64,000 bases of DNA from Metellina segmentata (taxonomy: Eukaryota; Arthropoda; Arachnida; Araneae; Tetragnathidae): NCBI GenBank assembly GCA_947359465.1, contig OX375873.1, positions 70,755,477 through 70,819,476 of the forward strand, written 5' to 3'. The translations under genes were made by a program, and so were the position numbers. This document shows, piece by piece, positions 23,661 through 37,056 of this stretch (position 1 is its first letter; each line of letters starts with the position of its first letter). The notes under the pieces are model-generated. The model did no database searches and was not told the origin of the DNA. It was given only the letters and a program-made list of their open reading frames with translations.

Positions 23661-26600
23661 GACATGAACAATTAACACAGCTAGAATATGCATATCATGA
23701 AGTTCCTTTCGGAAAATATTGACCTCAAACAATAGCCTAGCATTTTTTTAAACTTTATACAACCAATCTACGCAGTGTGTCCATAAAAATTCACTTTTGC
23801 CTGTCATATAGACGGGGGGTAAGGGGGACCTGCTGTGCCAAATAAAAATACTTGTTTAGATATCCAACATCAAAGTGTGGAAAATCGCTAAAATTTCAAA
23901 ATGTCCAACTTAATGCATAATAAATTCCAGAAGAATTATAGAAAACGTCAACAGGAAAAAATATCAATTGATGAGGCCTCCAAGAAGATCCGAACATCCT
24001 GTGCTGAGTGTCAACGGGCTCGGTGAGAGTTCTTGAAAGTATAGGTGTCGCACCTTCAACATGAAAAAATACCTGATACGAGTACGCCAAGTACCTACAC
24101 CACTCAGTTTAACTCAAATAGCGTATCTGATGACATAAACGTTTTATTATTGAATCATGGAGTTCAACCCATAGAGCTCAGTAATGAGTCACAGCCTTCA
24201 ACGTACAGCGAGTGCACCAATTGTGATATATGTGCGGAGCGTTGAACATTTGATGCGTGAAATTAAAACAGTCTAGAACTGATTTCTTTCACTCTCAAAA
24301 TTCACCGAATGGCCTCATTGGCGAATTCCACGCCTTAAACCTAGCGGTCGTGTCTCGACACAGCCCATCCGGTTTTTTTATATTGGGATCTCGCATAGTT
24401 GCCACAGCTTACTACTAAAAATTGGACAAAATTTGAAAATACAATTGTATTTCTGCGTGGAAGAAACAGAGAACATCGCTACACTTAGTCAACGAACACG
24501 AGCTTCTGTTCCTTGCAAAATATCGTTTGTCCCAAATATTCCATAACTCATTTATATTCCACAAAGAAAAAAAAATAAGTCTTAAGGGGGTCCGTGACAC
24601 AAAAATCATCAAATTTTCGAAGTTTTTTTTATTAATTTAAGAAATTCTCTGTGTTTTTTTCTGCTTAAAATGACGTCCAAATCATGTTTCTATCTTAATT
24701 AGAACTAGAGATATAATTATTTTTATGATTCGTTGTTTGGAAATCTAACACTTTGACAGTTGTTGTCATGGCAACAACATCTGCGAAAGATGTTATTTAA
24801 GTCTACGGAGACCTTTAAACTATATAGAAAAAAGGTAGAACTTGCAAAAATCAAATTAAACCAAAGATTTAAGAGTAAAGAAGGAGTCAGATACTCATCT
24901 GGATGCTTTTAAAAGGTATTTAAGCATTTTATTAACTGTAATTCGGTCCTTAAAACTTTAAATGCATTTTTCTCTATGATACATTTTTTCAAGATTTCCT
25001 GTATTCAAATTCTTATAAGTCAAGAACCGATAAAGTTTAAGGGTTGAAATTTGGAATACATCTTTTTCAAATATTATACGTTAATTTTGATTCACAGCAA
25101 ATTTAAAACAAATATTTACTTTTAAAAATGTGACTTTTTTTTTTAAAGTACCTTAAAATGTTCAAAAATTTTCATTCAAATAATTTTTTATTTTTTATTA
25201 ACACACGAACTACTTTCTTGGCGGCATGTGTATATTTCGATGAATTAAAAAAATCAACTACAGAACATACGAAAGGAATTTTAAAGATGAAACACGTGGT
25301 GTTGGGGAATCAGAACATCATCAGGGCAAGGGACCCATTCAACACAAAATGATGTTTATAGGTATGTGGAGCGAGAATGCTAAAAAATATCAATATAAAT
25401 TGTCATCTTATAAAAATGATCGTGAAAAAAATATTGTTAGAAAACTGGCTGCAATAATACTCTGTGAGCCTTTTAACAGGAAATAAACTTAATAATATTC
25501 ACAATCACTCCTAAACTCAAAATCGACTTATGTAATAAGTAATCTTACATCACCTTTTATAGTTTTGCCTTACACTATATTGCGTTGTTACCGAAATGGA
25601 TTATATGGAAGGATTAATCAAGTATACATATTTCGTCCGAAGTAAATTGAAGAAGCTATAAAAATGTAGTTTGAAAATATTGTTTTCCATTCGCTTTTCA
25701 TTTTTTTGTGAATTTCTTACGATAGAGAAAAGCGATTTTTAGAATCACCTTCAATGAACATTCAACCCGAACAACGCAAGGGTAATTCTGCTAGTCATTC
25801 TTATAACGGTAATATATGTTTAAACATATTTTAAAAGATGACCGTATTGGTCGCACTGTAGTTTAAACAAATGAATTATCATTGGTTAATAAGTTGGCAG
25901 AGCACTTAGTTCAACGGATAAATCCATTTATAGAGAATGATTAGTCGTTGAAACAAGTTTTTTAAAAAGAATCGAAGGTTAAAAAACACTTTCGAAATCT
26001 TATTGCACTATTATATGTAATATGTTCTTTTATAGTTAACATTTCCTTGATCTTTTCAAAAGAAGCCTTTCCCTATAACTTCTATTTTTTTATAATTTAA
26101 CATGCTCTCTTTAAACCTTTTAAATTTCATGAAATCTATCTCTAAATTGTTCAAATTATCAGGTTTTCAATCATATTTAGTTTAAAAAGGAAACTATAAT
26201 CAATACGTGTGATAGGATCATCTATAATCAATACGTGTGATAGGATCATATGATCCTAGAACAATAGAATATATTGGAAAAAAAGGCAAGCTGTTTAATC
26301 TTGACATTTCGTGATAAGATAATGGCTAAATGTATAAATAATAATACCGTTCATAATATTAAATTATTTTGGTTGATCAACTTCTGGTAAGATGTTTTCT
26401 ATTTGTACTTGGTTATACATTAATTTATGTTTATTCTTGAATTATCATGGGTATTCGCAATGACTAATAACTGAATAGGTTTTGTGTTTTTAAACTTACT
26501 TTTTTGCGTGGTAAGGTTTGTTTTAAATAGTATTGTTTTAATGTGTGTGTGATTATGAAAGGTCTTACGATTAACAATTTAATTGCCCTTAAAAATTAAT

Positions 26601-28690
26601 TAAGTACATCACATGTCCGAACTTCTGAAATGTATATTTTATGCATTATAAAAATGGATCTCAAATTTTTTTTAAATACTCGTACTAAAATTTTCTATAA
26701 CTAGATGAGATTTATGTTTACACCAATCCATGATACATCGCGTATCTGTGAGGAAAAAAAAGCACGGTTTATGGAGGGGATGCTATATAGAACTGAGTAA
26801 AATTTACCGATAACACAATTATAAAGACGTGTATACTAAACATAAATGGCAATTACTTCAAGCTCGTGTATATCAATACCTGCATAGGTAATGAGTGGTT
26901 ATCCCCTTGGTCCACGGTTCTATTGGCTATGGATGTTAGTTTGTAGTGATTCCGAATCTGCTTTAAACTGCATTTCTATAGGTTCTATTGCCCCTAGTGA
27001 AGCAAAATGTAAGGACATTAGAACGACATATTGTAAAACCAACCAAATCAAAATTTTATTGAAACAATATTTACATAGTTACGTATTTTCAGTTTCAATA
27101 TAAGTTCTCAATTTGCAATTTTTACCATACTCAATGTAAATATTAAACAAACAAATTGAGGTGGACTAAATAAATTATTTAAAACAAATTCAAAATAAAA
27201 CGGCGCAGTTTAAACAAGCCTATTAATGAAGCGTATTTTATAAATTAGTTAAATTTTGAAACATTAAAATGTAAATAAATATTCTTGTTAAAATGTTTGT
27301 TTCTTATAAGCATGACTACATTTTTATTAAAAATTATGTCTTATAGCTTTAAAAAAAAAAACGTTCTTCTCCAAAAAGGTAAATTTGATATGAAGTTCAG
27401 CAGAAGATATCTTTGACCGTACAACAAGCAATTCTAAAGATATGTATTGTTCGTATTCGCGGGCTGGTGAACATTAGTTAAAATTTGTTGACAGTTCATG
27501 ATATTGATTTCTGCAAGTCATAAGTATGTATTTCCAATTACGGAAATGGCTTACATAAAGTTACACACTACCAGATTGTAATTTTGAATCGAAAAAGTTC
27601 TATATCCCTGGAGGGTGAAGAAGTATCTCTACTTAATTAAAAATAAAGAAAACAATTCCGAATGACTTAATGAAAAGCCATTATAAGTATAAAATGGAGT
27701 TAGATCCACTTAGACACTACTAAGGGTTAGGTTCAAATTAACTCCTCATCGTAATCAATTTATCTAGGAAGGCACAAACTACTATTGGAACTCGTGCACA
27801 AGAGTTATTTATGGGGGTTATAGGAGGTGTAAAAGAACTTCATTGATATAATCCCAAAAAGGTTTGGTAGATTAAGATCGGAGGAATGTAATAAGCAGGC
27901 CTGTTTATTCATTAACTGAGTGTGTTCTAAAAGTAGGTTTTTAACAGGTACGCTTTGTGTGAAAGATTTAATCGTTTGTTACAGGAAAATCAGTTGACTT
28001 TAGCTGGAGGATAATTGACAAAAATTAGACTCATTACCGTAACTTTGAGTAGTCATAGCTCTAGTAAGAACGAACTAAGGTTGGAGCAAAAAGCAAGTTC
28101 TTACCCATACACTACCATGAGTCATTATGCATTAATTATTATGGTATGTGAGAGATTGGCATTGATATTCAATACAAACTTAGGAAATTGCCCGTGCTCC
28201 ATTCATTTACAATAGGTCCTTTCTCATGACATGCGAAGGGACCATCCACATTGTGGATCTCAGTGGAAATGAAATGGCAGATATCTTGCCAAAGTAGTAA
28301 ATATCTGAGTCTTTCTTTTTACAATCAATTTTTTTTTATGTTAGGATGAGGAGAACATGGACGGACAGTTAAGTAAAATTTAGTTAACTCGATAGAAAAC
28401 GCAGGGATAACAGTTATATGTCCATATAATTCACAAAAATAGGTAATTGTAATCGATTCATTTTGTGAAAAATTAGTTTATGAATTTTTTTTTATAATTA
28501 TTAACTTTATGTCTTTTATTAAATTTGTAAATAGAAAATTCACTCTGTATATTTGTATTTTGTTAATCTCCATCTGTTTCAAATATTAACGTACGTCAAA
28601 ATAAAATTTTTGCTATATACTTTAATGGATAAAATAGAAAATGCAGGATGGACAGTTCCGTGTTATATTATTTACAAAGTTGATTCAAAC
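23661..28690. other. Long intergenic stretch, no supported gene
   Basis: Short frames at 24045-24245 and 25158-25352 have no recognised domain or splice context. The sequence from about 24593 begins TTAA-GGGGGTCCGTGAC and then resembles the start of the TTAA element at 55746 in general character, but no matching right end was found. An X-box-like palindrome GTTGTCATGGCAAC is at 24762-24775. A 29-bp unit (ATAATCAATACGTGTGATAG followed by GATCATCT) is duplicated in tandem at about 26192-26250. Confidence 0.4.
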
Positions 28691-28693
28691 AGT

Positions 28694-29043
28694 TAGACCA
28701 CTTTCACACGAGGCGCGTTTAACGCGCGTTTTGCGAGACTATCAGGGTCCCGCACTTCAAGATAGATACTTGAATTAGAGGAAAAAATAAACGTAATTTA
28801 ATGGCGTAACCTCTCTAGCCTCACCATTAAATGATGTTTATTTATTCCTTTAATTCAAGTATCCATCGGCCACGTTCACATAGGCGTTTCAACGCACGTA
28901 TGGCGAGGCTAGCAAGGTCTCGCCACTAAATTATGTTTATTCATTCCTCTAATTCAAGTATCGATCTTTGCGACCTTAAAGAGCGGGACCCTGATAGCAT
29001 CGCAAAACGCGCGTTTTGCCCTCCTCATGTGAATGGGGCCTTT
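28694..29043. mobile_element. Fold-back MITE with about 115-bp arms
   Basis: The left end GACCACTTTCACACGAGG ... AACGCGCGTTTTGCGAG ... TATCAGGGTCCCGC is mirrored at the right by GCGGGACCCTGATAG ... CGCAAAACGCGCGTTTTG ... CCTCATGTGAATGGGGCC. Further in, the arms keep pairing (GATACTTGAATTAGAGGAA). A third, partial copy of the terminal block sits in the middle at about 28825-28915, so the element is a compound fold-back. Flanks TTA and TTT are only weakly suggestive of a 3-bp duplication. No coding capacity. Confidence 0.8.
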
Positions 29044-29826
29044 TCGTCTTTTCTGTATTATATCTCTGAGCTCATCGTCTAATTCAGCTCTGAAATCGTC
29101 ATCCCTCTCCATGAGCAGGGCATAGCTCAGACAGGAAGTTATGTCTATGTACCCTTGCGCATGCTCCGCTCACTTCATCATTTCTCATGAGTGTACATTC
29201 CCACGCTATGAAATTGTTGCAAAAAAGAAACTTCAGAACAATGCATTGGAGACTCACTTCCCATAGCTGGTACCAAAGAAAAGATAGGCCAGAACACTGT
29301 CCATCTATTTTTTCGTCACTAGTTTTAGGAAGGTTTTCTCAACCTATCTGAAATACAATAATAAGCTAGTCTCTCCTGGGGTTTTATATGGATTATTTGC
29401 ATTTTAATTCTATACTTGTCGTGGATATTTTTTTGAAGGTGCATGAACAACAGGACTAAGTCTTGTATGTCTAGATCAAGTGGGATAACAAACAACAGTT
29501 ATGGACGTTTTGGTATGTTTTATGTACGATTGCAGGGCAAAACTCGGTTTGGTTACGAACAGCAAACTTTAAATTTGAAATCACGCCCAAGCAGATTATA
29601 CATGCTTTTATTTTCTGGATTTTGTAAGAAGCACTTGACTATATAGACTGCCTGACATCTTAGAATTTTAATCGGTAAAACTCGGTGTTGTTGAATGTAA
29701 AATTGTGGGTATTCGAGTTTGTCGTAATCACTGATTTGATTAAACTGGATGTCTAAATTTATTAATTTCAACAACTACAGGGAATTATTTCCATGATTAG
29801 TAATGTACTGAGGGTTTCAATTTTAG
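29044..29826. other. Upstream of the first coding exon, nothing recognised
   Basis: No gene recognised. The end, with polypyrimidine sequence and AG at 29825-29826, is a plausible splice acceptor for the next exon, so part may be an intron in a 5' untranslated region. Confidence 0.4.
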
Positions 29827-29947
29827 CATACATCAAGTATGGAAGGAAAGGACGAAAAGATAATATTTTCCTTGAGCAATATATCAATTGATGATACCGA
29901 AATTGCTTCTGATTCTGAATCAGAGAAGGACGATACACTTGATGCAG
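29827..29947 (+). CDS. BLES03-like gene A, first coding exon (ATG 29839)
   Basis: Predicted by eye: acceptor CAATTTTAG ends at 29826, ATG at 29839 opens a frame of 36 codons, and donor GCAG|GTAATA follows at 29948, leaving phase 1. The peptide begins MEGKDEKIIFSLSN and ends in an acidic, Ser-rich stretch (DDTEIASDSESEKDDTLD), probably disordered. Phase 1 matches both the exon at 32369 and the one at 38010, and also an alternative terminal exon at 30250. No other frame across this interval is open. Exon order and membership are inferred. Confidence 0.5.
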
Positions 29948-30249
29948 GTAATAAAAGTAAATTTTTACAAATGTGAACTTTTTATAATTATTTACACAAG
30001 TGAAGTTATACAAGTTTTTTTAAGCTAAAAAGCACGTGTACACAAAAAAGATCATGCACGAAATAGTCATATCTTCGTATGGATTTCGTGTTTGTATAAA
30101 AAATGGTGTTTAGAGTAATATAAAAAAAAGTACTATTCGGTTTTAAGACTGATATCTTTTTATGAACCATTTTGGTGAGGGATATAGTAGTCAAGCTTAA
30201 CTTAAAAAACCTGTAATGCACTCCTTGATTGAGCCTCTTTGCATTTCAG

Positions 30250-30377
30250 ATAATTCACAAGCGAGCGCCCAAACTTTTTCAGTTTTGAAGGCAGATAAAG
30301 GGCATGAATCTTGGCTCAAGTATAGAGTTAGATGCTGTATAAAATCAAATTATTCCTTTACATTCGTGCATAGTTAA
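30250..30377 (+). CDS. Possible alternative last exon of gene A
   Basis: A good acceptor (CTCTTTGCATTTCAG, ending at 30249) is followed by a frame that continues exon 29827-29947 in phase 1, giving about 41 residues starting DNSQASAQTFSVLKADKG, a stop at 30375-30377, and an AATAAA only 20 bases on (30398-30403). It would produce a short, acidic protein lacking the globular domain. A chance decoy cannot be excluded. Confidence 0.3.
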
Positions 30378-30849
30378 TAAATTGAAAGGAACCATTCAAT
30401 AAAAAACAACAACGTAAATGAATAAAATAAAAATAAAACATTTTTCAGATGATACCATTTTTATATCATACAAAATAAAAGCTTGATATTTTAGAAATCA
30501 AGTATCAATTACGAAGTTTCAAATAATTTGATGTAACGTTTCTGGATTATGAATGCGACCATCTTGTCATTAATTGTACATAGGATTATTAGTTGCACAT
30601 TAAATTATTTCCATCGCAATTACCTTTCTATAATGTCCACACGAATTATTTACTATGAGAGCATTGAAATTGTGCAAAATTTTCCTTTTAAAAGACGTTT
30701 AGTATAATGTACTATTGCGTGGTATAATGGAATTAGCATTTGAAAGTTTTATGAACATCAACTTTCATATAGTTGATGGAATAGGTTAAGGACATATTTT
30801 TTTTACTAAACATTCCCTAAGCAGAGTTCGAATAGTTTCGACATTTCAC

Positions 30850-32045
30850 CTACGGAAGGGAGAGAAGAACCGGTCTGAATCTAGGGAAACCCAAGTTGCA
30901 TGGGACTCGGGAAGGCAGGAACCGCGATGGTAGGGGCCGGTGTAGGCCTAAGCGCCTGTGCATAGATGATGCCGGTAGCTACATGTTTCTTTTAGAATGT
31001 CCTCGGTCTACTAGGGATCTTCGGACATCCCCTATAGTTTACCGCATGGGCTTTGCTACAATTACACTTTTAGGTTTTGTTTGCCTACTGTGGCAGGTAT
31101 TTTAGCGATGACCTCCGCTGCAGATCACGCATTTGGGCGGCATCCTGCAGTTCGCTTCCGAATGATTAAAAAGCAAATTTTTTCTAAACGCACAATCATG
31201 TGCATAAAATCAGTTATCTCATATATGGCTCCTGTATTATCAATGGGTGCATTTGTACTTTAAAAATAGGTAGAGGTTTTATGTCCCTAAATATTCTTAG
31301 ATGGCTAACTTGGGTGACTTTGATGCCAATGGAATCAAGTTCTGATTTGATTTCTTTACATGAGGTACATGCTGGAAGGCCTTTAACGACCACCTTAACA
31401 GGTCGATAATTTTTGACTGACCGATAGAAATACTGAATTTTATTTTGGTCCGGGTATGCAGTAATTGCTCGGTGCTCATCAGATGTTTTGGGGTAGATGT
31501 TCAACATCTCGCCGGAGAGTTTCCCAACAATTTAGGGGATTTTAAGGGCCATGGAAAGCTTTTCAAGTACTGTTTTGAAGTTAGTTGTTATTTGTACAAT
31601 GATCGGGGGAATTTTTGGTGCAGCCTCAGTTTCCTCAACTATGTCGTCGATGTTGTTGTCATTTTAAGTAGTATTGTTTACATTCTCATTAGTGTGAGAT
31701 TGGGCTTTGGCCGGAGAATTTCGAGAAGTTTTTTTGTTTTTTTAGAGGGTTTCCCAAAGAATAAGATGTGTTCTCATGTCGAGTTATCTATTGGCAGTTT
31801 TTTTTTTTGCTTTAATGGTAGGCATCTTTTCGTGGGCAGCAAGAGATAAGCTCACTGACCTTTGAGTTCGTTGTTTCGGTTGTGGAAGTATTCCAGTCTA
31901 TTTCCAAAGACGGCAGCTTCCTCGTCACTTGAGCTTTTATGCAATAAAGCCGATAGCATGTGGATTAATCCGGTTGTGGTGTGGATTTCACCTTTAGATT
32001 GTGCTCTTTTTTCTAGCACCTCGCGATACGTCCTTGAGGTCTAAA
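30850..32045 (-). pseudogene. Jockey-type retrotransposon ORF1 (gag-like) fossil
   Basis: Read on the - strand: IPPIIVQITTNFKTVLEKL-like N-terminal block (about 31615-31560), GEMLNIYPKTSDEHR, then RPVKVVVKGLPACTSCKEIK followed by LDSIGIKVTQVSHLR and KPLPIFKVQ, the PRE_C2HC domain that precedes zinc knuckles in insect jockey-clade ORF1 proteins. Zinc-knuckle remnants follow (PKCVICSGGH near 31130, then CSKAHAVNYRGCPK near 31040). Frames change at least three times, so it is dead. It lies in intron sequence of gene A, antisense to it. The matching ORF2 is not adjacent. Confidence 0.75.
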
Positions 32046-32368
32046 TTGAATTTTCGTTGCCAAGGTCACCACTCTTCATTCTGGTAACCCTCCTAGTCAT
32101 ATGAAGAGCGGGGTTATCAGAATTAAGAGAAGTATCATCTATACAACAGTCTTTATACTTAAATATTGAAATGTAAACTAATTTATCAAGACAAAAGCCC
32201 ACCAAAGAGAAATATAAACTTGGTATGGTAATAAAATTTTGTTCGGTGCTGAATGTGGTTTTTCCGATTTTTATTGATAAATATATCAAATATGTTCTCA
32301 TATGTATATTCAGTAATATAACAACAATACATAAATTTAAGGCTTTTATGAAAGTATTTCATTTCCAG

Positions 32369-32446
32369 AAACTGTGTTTACTGGATTGCAGAAAAGAAAT
32401 CCCGGTTCAGCATCAGTAGATGGTATTCCTAATTGGAGAGAACGAG
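32369..32446 (+). CDS. BLES03-like gene A, middle exon
   Basis: 78-nt exon bounded by ATTTCATTTCCAG (ends 32368) and GAG|GTACGG (from 32447). Only the phase 1 frame is open; it contains TVFTGLQKRNPGSASVDG and then IPNWRER and leaves in phase 1. That lets it join exon 29827-29947 upstream and exon 38010-38458 downstream without a break. No domain is recognised in this segment. Confidence 0.5.
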
Positions 32447-34035
32447 GTACGGACATTGTAAAAATAAGTGTGCATTAACGATAGTAAGGGAGAATTATAT
32501 TCTAATTAATTTTAAACTTTATTTTATTAATTTACTTCATAAAATCATTATAGGGTAAACAAACATCACCCATTATATGCGTGATAAAGTTTCGTGAGAT
32601 GTTTAAATCCTTGTGTACTGCTGTGGCAGTCGTGTAGGTATCAATCCTAACGTTTAGTAAACATATTACTTCATTGATGCTGGTAGCTATTAATGGGTTT
32701 GCTTGTAGAAGATTTTTCGTTCTTAATATGGATATATTATAGGCTTCCAAGTGTGTGAAACTCACAAGATCAAAATTTTCAAGATATGACTTGATTTTAG
32801 CTGTCTAAGTTGTTACTTTGTGTGATGGTTAGATATTGTATTGAGAAACACAATTTGTGTGTTTAGCTTAGAGAGTAAAATAAATTTTCCTTCATTTAAT
32901 GAGAACTATATTTTATTAACTGCGTGTTTTACTTTGTAGCCACATGTTGGATTCGTTTTGGTTTGTTATGATGTATGGAGTCAGATGAGTAAGAGTTTTT
33001 TAAGGACAAATACTTAAAATTTTCACAGTGGACGAGGATGTAAAAAGTATCTAAAAAGCACGATAAGAATTTACATGAAACTAAAACGTAAGTACAACAT
33101 GACAGAGCAGGAAACAAGCACGTCCACCTTGCCTAGACCACTAAAGGGAATTCTCACCTCGTACCTTGCTCTTTCTCTTCACTTTCCATTGCAGCTCTTC
33201 GTTTACAATTGTATGTGCACATCTCACACCTCCTTTCCAAAACTGGATGCCAAGGTCGTAACACCTTGAGGCCATGCATAAAAATAGATAGAAAACAACA
33301 CGAAAATATAATTGATTCCACACACACATACATTAAACAGCATATAGCAATAAATCACTGCCTAATTTTGTCTTTCATAGTCAACAGGTCCTCCATTTCC
33401 ACCATTATCCAACTCAAGTAAACCCCTACACTGTTCTAACTAGCATCACATATAAGGTAAAACTTTCTACCTGAAAAAGAAGAAATTAAAATTGGAGAGC
33501 TTTTCTTCTTAAATATTGAAAGAATTCTCTTCTTGCTCTCCCTAAATTATGAAATTATCTTATGTTTAGTTAACTATGTTAATGAACTCACGATTTCAGC
33601 AAAATTAGGACCAAATCTCATAAAACTGGGAACTTTATCGTGAGTCTGCCTAATTTCAGAATACCATACAACTTATCAGGTCGTGGCTTTTGTGTATAAA
33701 AGCCTACTACAAGATCTAGGCATTCGATTTGTCGTTGAGTACATTTTCATTTCACTACATCATCCGTCTGGCCATTCTTTTTCAAAATCTTAATATTTCA
33801 CCTAAATGAATAAAATGTTCTCATGTTTGAGAATATGTGGAAATGTCATTGGCTAACATTCTTTGTTTTTAAAGCTATCTTCTGTCCTGATAATCCAAAA
33901 ATCCAAATAGCATTACCTTCCACTAATATTGCCCAATGAGATAAAAGAGGTTGAGTATAGGATATCTTTATGTAAGGGTAATTGTATGTGGTTGACTAAC
34001 AGTCGGAACATAATTTGTTTCTCCTACTGTAACTG
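32447..34035. other. Intron sequence of gene A
   Basis: Within the 5.6-kb intron between exons at 32369 and 38010. Short frames only; nothing recognised. Confidence 0.4.
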
Positions 34036-34335
34036 GCAAATAAAGAATGTTTTGCATTGAAAAAGCACTCTTGAGTACATGTTCGTTATTTAAGTTTCTA
34101 AAATTTCAGTATAATCTAAACCCATTGTCCTTTGTGATAACTCAAACAATCGGATGACTGAATTTTGTTTCTGACGGTTCAATCAAATCCAAATCTAGTA
34201 GCTGTTGTATTCGAACTTCATCTTGTGTTTGCATTGGCGGAATTAAGAAGCTGCTAAAGAACGTGACGCTATTGTAATCTGATAAATTATTGGTAAGCTC
34301 ATTTGATCCCTTTAGCAGTTTCTCAAAGTTCACCT
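34036..34335 (-). pseudogene. Ty3/gypsy reverse transcriptase scrap
   Basis: Read on the - strand, 34333-34142 gives IPPMQTQDEVRIQQLLDLDL followed by IEPSETKFSHPIV, the start of a Ty3/gypsy reverse transcriptase. After a frame change near 34135, KDNGFRLY and NFRNLNNEHV continue as the next conserved block. No LTRs, integrase or catalytic region are visible. Dead fragment within the intron of gene A. Confidence 0.7.
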
Positions 34336-34892
34336 CTGAAATTTATTTTTCTCTACTTTCAGCAGTCATCTCCGAATTCTACATCCTAATTAAAAAACGT
34401 TTTTGTTAATCAGAAAGAAAAAAAGACATAACTTGATTTCTTGTTCTACATCAGTTAAAACATCGGTGAGTGGAGACTGTCCGAATAAAAACAAATCTTA
34501 ACAGTAAATTTGATACACAATAATGGAATTTACAAGAACAATGTACAAAATGCCTTGACAAATGAATGTAATCCTATTATCTTTGCACTTGTCAGAATAG
34601 GTGTGTGTTGGTGTAAATTGAAGTAACACTTGCATTGTCAATTTCCTTTCATTTTCATAAAAATCTACAAAATGATTTTTGTTTCACGAATTTTCATCTG
34701 CCATGGTTATATTCTAACGTTCGCACTTTCATTGGGTTCTACTCTGGCAAGCCAGAATATAGTTCGAACCAGAACACATCTGGGCATATCTATTTTATAG
34801 AACATGTAATCACGTTCTTGGTTTCGACTCATATAATATCAGTCAAATGCGCGTCGTCGCGATAATACTATAATTTAGCTCAGAGTGAAGTT

Positions 34893-35117
34893 TGTCACCC
34901 ATTTTGTTTTGTTTACAGCATATCTAGCTTCTTTCACAAGAACATAGTACTGCGCATACCTAACACTCAACGAGTTAATTCGCCGATTTCGGAGGATCAA
35001 AATGTAACATTGAAACGGCGGTTTAAATCGCGGATAAGGCATTGTGAATACGGTTCTATTGATAACCCGGGGATTATCGTAGATATGGGGTTTAACTCGT
35101 ATTTGTGAAAACGCCCG
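34893..35117 (-). mobile_element. Fragment of the TAA-flanked (Harbinger-like) element
   Basis: Reverse-oriented, diverged copy of the left 200 bp of the 40197-41186 element. Shared: CGCCGATTTCGGAGGATCAA followed by AATGTAACA, GTGAATACGG, GATTATCG and the terminal GCCCG, followed by TTA at 35118-35120. The inner end stops near 34893. Confidence 0.7.
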
Positions 35118-35120
35118 TTA

Positions 35121-37054
35121 GAATTCACTAAAGAAAGCCCCCTTCCTTTCGGACATCGAGTTAGATGATAGTTTCTAATTTCCCATCTATAAGCATAAAA
35201 TAAATTTACTATGAAACTTCTCTCCAATTGAATGGGTTATAAAGTAAACTAGAACGCTTAAAAAATTGCACAATTTAAAGGGATCCTTCGGATAGGTAAC
35301 GGAAGTTAACTGCAAAATTTTCAAGTAGTCAGCCCTGAAGTTTTGACTCGATTCTGTAGGTTTAACTTAGTAAGCATTGGATGGTTGGCTGTAACTTTTC
35401 AAATTTAATTGCTCTAACTTTAGCTTTTAAAGATCAACTTCATGCTTCACATGCTCAATTGTAATTTGTAACAGTTAATAAATTATCACCATTATTAACA
35501 TCATTCTTGACATTGCACTTCAGTTTTTTTTTACCCATTATGGAACAGAAAAATAACTAACTGAGTATACAATATTATCTAAATCAAAAAGAGAGGAGGA
35601 CATTAAAATTACTTAGCAAGCACAATTACATTGGTAGATATTTTAATGGTGTTTACACTGGAGCAACACAACGAGCTATTGGTGATGGTCCAGGATCAAA
35701 TCCGAGCAAGCACAATTAGTATATACATGAATCGAAAACGGGAGGGGAAATATGACAGTCTCATCTTTCCTTATTCTCCTCGCACCCTAGTTTTGCCCAT
35801 CGGTTACAGTTAATGTTGATCTTGCACCTTCGAATAACAGGTTGTGATTTGGGTAATCTAAACCTCAATCCTATTTTTTATGTTTTCTAACCTATACCTG
35901 TTAAGGACTGATGGATATAAAAACCATTTAACAATTTAAATTTAATAATTCTGTATTAAATCTTTGGTTTCCTAAACCAGTGTAGACATTGTTGTAATTG
36001 ACTTGTTATCTAAACTTAAATTCTAAGTATTAACTCACTTACGTCTTGTGTGCCTATCTTGAAGCAACCAATTTTGAACTTTAGTTTTTTAATTGGGGTC
36101 TGAAAAGTATCATAAACAGGTGAAGAGGTGATAGAACGGTGACCTGTATAAAAATAGTTGTAATTATTTTTCTTTATCCCTATCCCTCTGGACGTGATGT
36201 TTCTGAGCAATGTAGCATTACTTTTACTTTACAAAATAACACACGTTTAATGACTCAATAACCACTTCCGTTCGTTGAAATAATCGCAGGAAACATTCTA
36301 TTGGTCAATGTTAGAATCGGTTAGAAATCATACAGAGAAGATTTTAAGTTGCCGAACGAGCGTATATGTAAATGAACACTTAGAGACTGCATGATGTAAT
36401 ATATAGAGAAAAAACATATTTTACGAATAATAATACATCCAATGGGGATGTACCATCTGATATTGAAGCTCTTATAAAAAGTGTAGTATGGAAGTTAATT
36501 GAGAGGAATAAATTTTAGGGTGATTTTTATGGCGAATTATGCACTTTTTTTATTTTTAGCACATTATTTTTAATTTCTTTAAAAACATAAAAATAAATAA
36601 CCGATATTTCCATTTCTGAGCTCAGATGGCAAAATGTTATGTCACTTTTACCAAATAAATGACTAAGTCCCATTTTGGTGTCTTTTTTGTTAATGTTTTG
36701 AAAGTGGCAAAATGTCATTAGTCTTTTTCTTTCAGTTTAAGAGGAAACAAAGGTGGGAAGTTGTAACAAATCAAAAACCATAGAACCACATGTTGAATCT
36801 TGAATCTTAAAATTGCTGTCACGAAAAATTAAAAAAGTGACTTATAACAATTTGCCATCTGAGCACAGGTTTATTAAGTGATGCATGCTTTAATGTGCTG
36901 ACGTATGAATCTTATATTCTCCTCGTTAATACATCTGAAACTCAAACCCATAAATCTAAAAAAATAGCTCTAATTTCTTCAAAACAGCAATACCAAGGCT
37001 CTTATGACTTACCAATGCGTAATAATAACGTTTCTAAAAAGGTTATGTTATTAC
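35121..37054. other. Intron sequence of gene A
   Basis: No gene recognised. 35655-35715 shares a block (GGAGCAACACAACGAGCTAT and following) with 41560-41595, a short dispersed repeat of unknown class. Confidence 0.4.
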
Positions 37055-37056
37055 TA

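Noticed and set aside
23896..24245. Overlapping frames on both strands near 24 kb as an exon
   Set aside because: Several frames are open over similar lengths with no consistent splice sites or motif.
25158..25352. 64-codon frame as a small gene
   Set aside because: No recognisable domain, and it lies in sequence resembling a TTAA-type element.
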